Part shown: one piece after another, positions 14,002 through 17,803 of the stretch
How the letters are laid out: each line of letters begins with the position of its first letter
Numbering within the stretch: the stretch's first letter is position 1
NCBI GenBank assembly: GCA_002480015.1
Contig: DLQD01000145.1
Span: 8,148 to 25,950, forward strand
Direction of reading: 5' to 3'
From: Opitutia bacterium UBA7441
Lineage (GTDB): Bacteria > Verrucomicrobiota > Verrucomicrobiia > Opitutales > Coraliomargaritaceae
DNA length: 17,803 nucleotides
Program-made: the position numbers and the translations under genes
The notes under the pieces: generated by a model
The model's database searches: none
Seen by the model: only the letters and a program-made list of their open reading frames with translations
What the model was told of the DNA's origin: nothing

Positions 14002-14138
14002 CTGAAAAAGAGAGAAACTTTTATGCCGTGGGAAAGTTGCCAAGGGGGGGCAAGCCCCAGCACCTTTAGCCTTGCGGCGTTCATAGCGTCGAGTTATTTA
14101 AGGCAGGCTATATTTGTAGCGCCAGCCCCAATTTACTT
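14002..14138. promoter_or_regulatory. Divergent upstream region of tyrA and the SUMF1-like gene
   Basis: This 137-base gap has a run of seven G (14044-14050) directly followed by CAAGCCCC, so GGGG-CAAG-CCCC can fold. A possible -10 TATATT lies about 25-30 bases before the ATG at 14139, without a good -35. Promoters for both directions must lie here or in tyrA's alternative leader, but I cannot place them firmly. Confidence 0.3.
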
Positions 14139-15893
14139 ATGGCAATTTTTAAGAAGTCTTCCCGTAAACGCCTGTCCCACGAGATCAGTGGGTTGAAAAA
14201 GTACCTCCTCGCTCTTCTGATCTTGGGCTTGGCGGCCAGCTTACTGGTCGGGTTCTGGTTCCTGAGTCAGTTGGGCCCGAGGGATGTGGACTTCCGTGAC
14301 TTCAAAACTAATACTGTGGTGCCAGAGTCGGTGAAAGCGCTCCAGCAAGAGAGTGTCGAGCTTGAGGCACAGTTTGAGGAAATCCTCGTCCTCCGGGAGG
14401 CGCGATCCGAAGACATCGCCCTGCTTAAGCAGGCACTGGATAAGCAGAAGGCCTACCTGCAGGCGATCACTGGGGTCGACTCCGAGGGGTATACGCGACA
14501 AGTCAATTTAGAGGAGCGTTATCAAAATCTTGCGGCTGAGGTCTTGCGCCAAGAAAGCCTCGATTTGGAACTGAAGGCCGAGGCGCTGGCTGCCAGCGAA
14601 GATTACGAAAAAGCCCGTGCTTTATATCGCGAGGCTTACAAAAAGCAGCAGAATATCAACGAAACCTATCCGATCAGTGCGGCCTACAATGTCGGCCGTG
14701 CAACTCGTCTGGCGCGGCAAGCCCGTTACCTGACTGCGGAGCCGCTCCTACAGCGCAGTTTGGCCTTCGAGAAAGAGGCCGATTTATTAATTGAAGCGAA
14801 GGAATGGGTCCAGGCCGAAGAGCGTCTCCAGCAGGCGATAGATTTACAAGATAAACTCAACCGCGAATATCGCGGAACAAACCAAGCCAGTGTCTCTCGT
14901 TTGGAGCAGCTGCGCGTGAAGCTCGTCGGCATCCGCTCAGGCCAGAGCTACATGGAGGTGCAGCGCGTCGCCCAGCTCGCGGATGCAAGCCGAGCGGCCA
15001 ATGAGAACCCTGAAGCCGCGGCGCTCTACCAAGAGGCTGCGCGCCTTCAGCGGCAGCTGAACGAAGCCTATCGCGACAGCCCCTATGCGTCTTCCGAGCG
15101 TGTCTCCGAGTATCAGCGTAAGAGCCAGACGGCGGAAAGCTTCCAACTCGGCTTGGAGATCGAGCGCAACCATGACTGGATGCAAACGCTCCTTTCCGAC
15201 CGGCGCACTTATGAGGCTGCCGAGCTCATCGTGGCCCTCCGCCGTGACATCAAACAGATGCAGGAGGCGTTTCCCCGTAGCTCCTTAAATGATGAAGACC
15301 TCGAGCTCAAAGTGCGTTATCTCAACCTAGTCCAGAATGACCTCGGTTTTATCCAAGACCGCATCTATGACGCCCTGCTGCCCGTGCCCGAAGCGGAAGC
15401 TTGGCAGATGCTGCGCACGGAGGTGCCTCAAGCGCTCTACGCTCTCATTATGGGCACGAACCCCAGTCGTAATAAAGGCGACCTTCGCCCGGTAGACTCT
15501 GTCAGTTGGATCGAAGCCAAGAATTTCTGCGAACGCCTGTCTTGGATACTTGGTAAACCGGTCCGACTGCCGACCGAAAATGAGTTTCGACAAGCTTTGG
15601 GGCCCTTGCGTTATGTGGTTTTGGAAAACCACGTCTGGAGTGTCTCGGACTCTGGAGGTGTGCCCCAAGATGTCGGCACGAAAGAGGCCTTTGCCCGCGG
15701 CTTTTACGATTTGCTGGGTAATGTCAGCGAATGGCTGGAATCGATCGATCGCTTTGAAACAGAAAATGCTCGGCACATCGGTGGCCATGTGCAAGACCGT
15801 ATGGAATCTATTTTTACGGTGCCCGTTCGTGAAGCACCTCGTGGCGAGCGTAACCGTTTGGCCGGTTTCCGCTTCGTCGTGCAAGTCGACTAG
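14139..15893 (+). CDS. Membrane-anchored helical-repeat protein with C-terminal SUMF1/FGE-like domain
   Basis: The function is unknown. The 584-residue product has a basic N-terminus, one transmembrane helix (about 21-43), then about 360 residues of charged helices, and a C-terminal domain (about 425-584) of the formylglycine-generating-enzyme/C-type-lectin fold: LIMGTNPSRN (436-445), RPVDSVSW (450-457), AKNFCERLSW, PVRLPTENEF (474-483), DLLGNVSEWL (524-533) and a final RLAGFRFVV. The helical part repeats every 67 residues: NINETY (172), KLNREY (239), QLNEAY (306), QMQEAF (373), with AYLQAI (105) a weaker first copy. C464 is the only cysteine, so the catalytic cysteine pair of true FGE is missing and the domain is probably a binding or structural fold. 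The layout suggests an inner-membrane anchor with periplasmic helices. It may be cotranscribed with the next two genes. Confidence 0.85.
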   Translation: MAIFKKSSRKRLSHEISGLKKYLLALLILGLAASLLVGFWFLSQLGPRDVDFRDFKTNTVVPESVKALQQESVELEAQFEEILVLREARSEDIALLKQALDKQKAYLQAITGVDSEGYTRQVNLEERYQNLAAEVLRQESLDLELKAEALAASEDYEKARALYREAYKKQQNINETYPISAAYNVGRATRLARQARYLTAEPLLQRSLAFEKEADLLIEAKEWVQAEERLQQAIDLQDKLNREYRGTNQASVSRLEQLRVKLVGIRSGQSYMEVQRVAQLADASRAANENPEAAALYQEAARLQRQLNEAYRDSPYASSERVSEYQRKSQTAESFQLGLEIERNHDWMQTLLSDRRTYEAAELIVALRRDIKQMQEAFPRSSLNDEDLELKVRYLNLVQNDLGFIQDRIYDALLPVPEAEAWQMLRTEVPQALYALIMGTNPSRNKGDLRPVDSVSWIEAKNFCERLSWILGKPVRLPTENEFRQALGPLRYVVLENHVWSVSDSGGVPQDVGTKEAFARGFYDLLGNVSEWLESIDRFETENARHIGGHVQDRMESIFTVPVREAPRGERNRLAGFRFVVQVD

Positions 15894-15957
15894 TGTGGCT
15901 GCCATTGACGTGAACTTCGCGTTTGCTTCTTTGGGGGCAATTCACTCTTATAAGGTA

Positions 15958-16101
15958 ATGGAGTCAACCGACGAACCAGATCGCGCACCGGAGCTTCCGC
16001 CGAAGGCCCTGCGCACTGTGCGTATCATCTATGTTGTGATGGCTTTTATGATTTTATTGCCCTTTTTGCTTATTTGGCTGATGGGTGCGTTTCGCTGGTA
16101 G
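15958..16101 (+). CDS. Small single-pass membrane protein (47 residues)
   Basis: I do not recognise the family. The peptide has an acidic, proline-containing start (MESTDEPDRAPELPPK), a short basic segment (ALRTVR) and one strong transmembrane helix (about 22-43, IIYVVMAFMILLPFLLIWLM). AAGG at 15952-15955 sits 2 bases before the ATG. The PIN/TRAM gene begins 8 bases after its stop, suggesting cotranscription and perhaps a shared membrane role. Its size makes prediction uncertain, but the charge layout and tight spacing favour a real gene. Confidence 0.6.
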   Translation: MESTDEPDRAPELPPKALRTVRIIYVVMAFMILLPFLLIWLMGAFRW

Positions 16102-16109
16102 AGCGCTTT

Positions 16110-17138
16110 ATGAATAAAACTATTTTAATTTTCCGCATTTTCTTCCTCACGATGAGTTTGATGGCGTGCGTGCTTCTAAGCTATGTCGTTGAAGAATGGA
16201 CCCTGCTTCCTGTGGTTTTTGTTGGCATGAGCGTGGCGGCGCTGGTCATTTTAACGGATATTCTGCTTCAGGGCTTCTCGTTGCGTGGGCTCTCCGCGAT
16301 TACCTTTGGCCTCGCGATTGGTGGGTTGATCGCCTATCTGATCTCAACTTCTCCACTTTTTGAACCTTTGGAGGCAGACCCCCGCTTAGCAGAGACGCTT
16401 TTTCTTTCACGGCTGGCGCTCTACGTTATTTCCATGTATCTGGCTACGGTCGTCGCCTTGCGTGGAAAGGATGAATTCAATCTCGTCATCCCTTACGTCC
16501 GTTTCAGCTCACAAAGCGTGGAGGTGCCGCTCGTGGTGGTCGATACCAGTGCGCTGATTGACGGAAGGATCGCTGCGATTTGTCAAAGCCGCTGGTTTGG
16601 CTACTCGCTCATCGTTCCCCGCTTCGTCTTGGAGGAGCTGCAATCGGTGGCCGACTCGAGCGATCCGGCTCGCAAGGAGAAAGGTCGTAAAGGCCTCGAG
16701 ATATTGAACCGGATCCGTAAGATGAAGCATGTCGATCTGCGTATTTATCAGAGTGACGTGCCCGACCGCGATGCAGTGGATTCAAAGCTGGTTTACTTGG
16801 CCGAGACGATGAAAGCCAAGCTGCTGACAACAGATTACAATCTAGCCAAGCTAGCAGAATTCCATGGTATTGAATGGCTTAATCTGACCGCCTTGGTTAA
16901 AGCGCTCAATCAAGAAGTCTCTGTTGGTACGCGGATTAATGTGGAGTTAGTCCGCCCGGGCAAGGACGCCGGGCAAGCGATCGGCTATTTACCCGATGGC
17001 TCCATGCTAGTTGTCAACAACGGACGGAAATGGATCGGTAAAGAAATCCGGGTGGAAGTCGATTCCGTTGTCCCATCCTCGGGGGGGAAGATGGTTTTTG
17101 CCACGCATTATCCAGATATTGCGGACGGCAGCGTTTGA
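16110..17138 (+). CDS. YacL-like integral membrane PIN/TRAM-domain protein
   Basis: The 342-residue product has four likely transmembrane helices (about 5-26, 32-52, 60-80, 98-117), then a PIN nuclease domain and a C-terminal TRAM RNA-binding domain. PIN acidic residues are visible: D145 (VVDTSALID), E175/E176 (RFVLEELQ), D224 (DAVDSKL) and D242 (LLTTDYNLAK). TRAM runs about 270-333 (VGTRINVELVRPG, GIGYL-like AIGYLPDGSMLVV). This order matches Bacillus YacL-type proteins, whose activity is poorly known; a membrane-bound ribonuclease is the usual inference. The ATG at 16110 is chosen because it opens on the first membrane helix; a GTG- or ATG-started extension from 16074 would overlap the small gene upstream. 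All PIN acids seem present, so it may be active. Confidence 0.93.
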   Translation: MNKTILIFRIFFLTMSLMACVLLSYVVEEWTLLPVVFVGMSVAALVILTDILLQGFSLRGLSAITFGLAIGGLIAYLISTSPLFEPLEADPRLAETLFLSRLALYVISMYLATVVALRGKDEFNLVIPYVRFSSQSVEVPLVVVDTSALIDGRIAAICQSRWFGYSLIVPRFVLEELQSVADSSDPARKEKGRKGLEILNRIRKMKHVDLRIYQSDVPDRDAVDSKLVYLAETMKAKLLTTDYNLAKLAEFHGIEWLNLTALVKALNQEVSVGTRINVELVRPGKDAGQAIGYLPDGSMLVVNNGRKWIGKEIRVEVDSVVPSSGGKMVFATHYPDIADGSV

Positions 17139-17306
17139 GCACCTATGGTATCTTGGCGAGTCCTCAGAAGTTTAAATAATTTGTTAAATCCTTGATAGGT
17201 AAGTTTTTGATTGGCTTTTTTGCGTGAGTCTATTGTCTTAAGCGTGTTCGGGATTCTCCACGAACATCAGTATACAATACATCATAATAAAATAAGGTAT
17301 ATCATC
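17139..17306 (+). promoter_or_regulatory. Upstream region of the prepilin gene
   Basis: The 168 bases are clearly AT-richer than the coding regions. TATACAAT at 17271-17278 is the best -10-like sequence. An inverted repeat TGTTCG-N10-CGAACA (17245-17250 and 17261-17266) covers the position of the -35 box, as an operator might. An alternative pair TTGATT-N18-TATTGT lies further up (about 17208-17237). A sigma-54 promoter, common for pilin genes, was sought: TTGGC and TTGC-like parts exist near 17211-17223, but the spacing between GG and GC is 7, not 10. Confidence 0.35.
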
Positions 17307-17651
<345 letters not shown>

Positions 17652-17685
17652 ATTTTTAATTTAGAATATTTCTCCAATAACTACT

Positions 17686-17714
17686 AGCCGCCCAGTTCGC
17701 TGGGCGGCTTTTTT
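17686..17714 (+). terminator. Intrinsic terminator of the prepilin gene
   Basis: AGCCGCCCAG (17686-17695) pairs perfectly with CTGGGCGGCT (17700-17709) around a TTCG loop, followed by a T-run (17709-17714). It starts 34 bases after the prepilin stop. The 10-bp stem, tetraloop and T-run make it the only textbook rho-independent terminator in the window. Confidence 0.93.
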
Positions 17715-17716
17715 AT

Positions 17717-17803
17717 ATGCGAAATACTCTGGTGCGATTTTTTCTGCTCTCGGGCAGTGCGATCCTAGCTTGTTATGTAGGCTTCTTCGCATTGGATGCG
17801 ACA
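17717..17803 (+). CDS. Start of a membrane or exported protein (cut by window edge)
   Basis: From the ATG at 17717 a frame stays open to the edge (29 codons). It begins MRNTLVRFFLLSGSAILACY, a basic start followed by a hydrophobic stretch, as in a signal peptide or first transmembrane helix. The family cannot be named. The ATG is just 3 bases after the T-run of the preceding terminator, so its own promoter would have to overlap that terminator, or the true start is further downstream (for example the GTG at 17732). Confidence 0.5.
   Translation, partial: MRNTLVRFFLLSGSAILACYVGFFALDAT

Noticed and set aside
17210..17226. Sigma-54 promoter for the prepilin gene
   Set aside because: The GG and GC elements are 7 bases apart, not the required 10.

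Overview
This is a bacterial chromosomal window of housekeeping genes with no phage, CRISPR or insertion-sequence signature. The genes suggest Verrucomicrobiota, probably class Opitutae (Coraliomargarita/Puniceicoccus-like). This is an inference from the long AIR synthetase of the type I associate with Bacteroidota, the near absence of Shine-Dalgarno sequences, a eukaryote-like SET protein, a SUMF1-type fold on a helical-repeat protein, and a typical 'GFTLVE' prepilin. No 16S gene is present to confirm it.

Layout. (1) 1-6434, + strand: translation and RNA-maturation cluster. The 3' part of infB (open at the left edge) is followed by rbfA, an NrnA-like DHH phosphoesterase, truB, ribF and an RluD-type pseudouridine synthase. 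infB/rbfA/nrnA are tightly packed. The next three gaps (nrnA-truB, truB-ribF, ribF-rluD) are each filled with inverted repeats. (2) 6511-8495: a small membrane protein (-) diverging from gpsA (+), then a SET-domain lysine methyltransferase (+). (3) 8496-8950: a 455-base gap holding a minus-strand fragment that reads like the extreme N-terminus of a D-lactate dehydrogenase (Dld), apparently a gene remnant, plus unexplained sequence. (4) 8951-14001, - strand: tyrA, aroA, cmk and plsC, with aroA and cmk overlapping by 8 bases. These cover tyrosine and shikimate synthesis, CMP phosphorylation and phospholipid acylation. A 195-base gap with a strong palindrome and a heptamer tandem repeat separates them from purM. 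(5) 14139-17138, + strand: a membrane-anchored helical-repeat protein with a C-terminal SUMF1/FGE-like fold, a 47-residue membrane peptide and a YacL-like PIN/TRAM membrane protein. (6) 17307-17803: a type IV pilin-like prepilin with a textbook terminator, then the first codons of a membrane or secreted protein cut by the right edge.

Most of the window is ordinary. The observations most worth a second look are the Dld remnant, the structured gaps of the translation cluster (especially the 78-base truB-ribF hairpin), the exact 67-residue internal repeat of the SUMF1-like protein, the purM heptamer repeat, substitutions at usually conserved positions in IF2, AroA and Cmk, and the SET protein. 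I did not find a clearly new multi-gene system.
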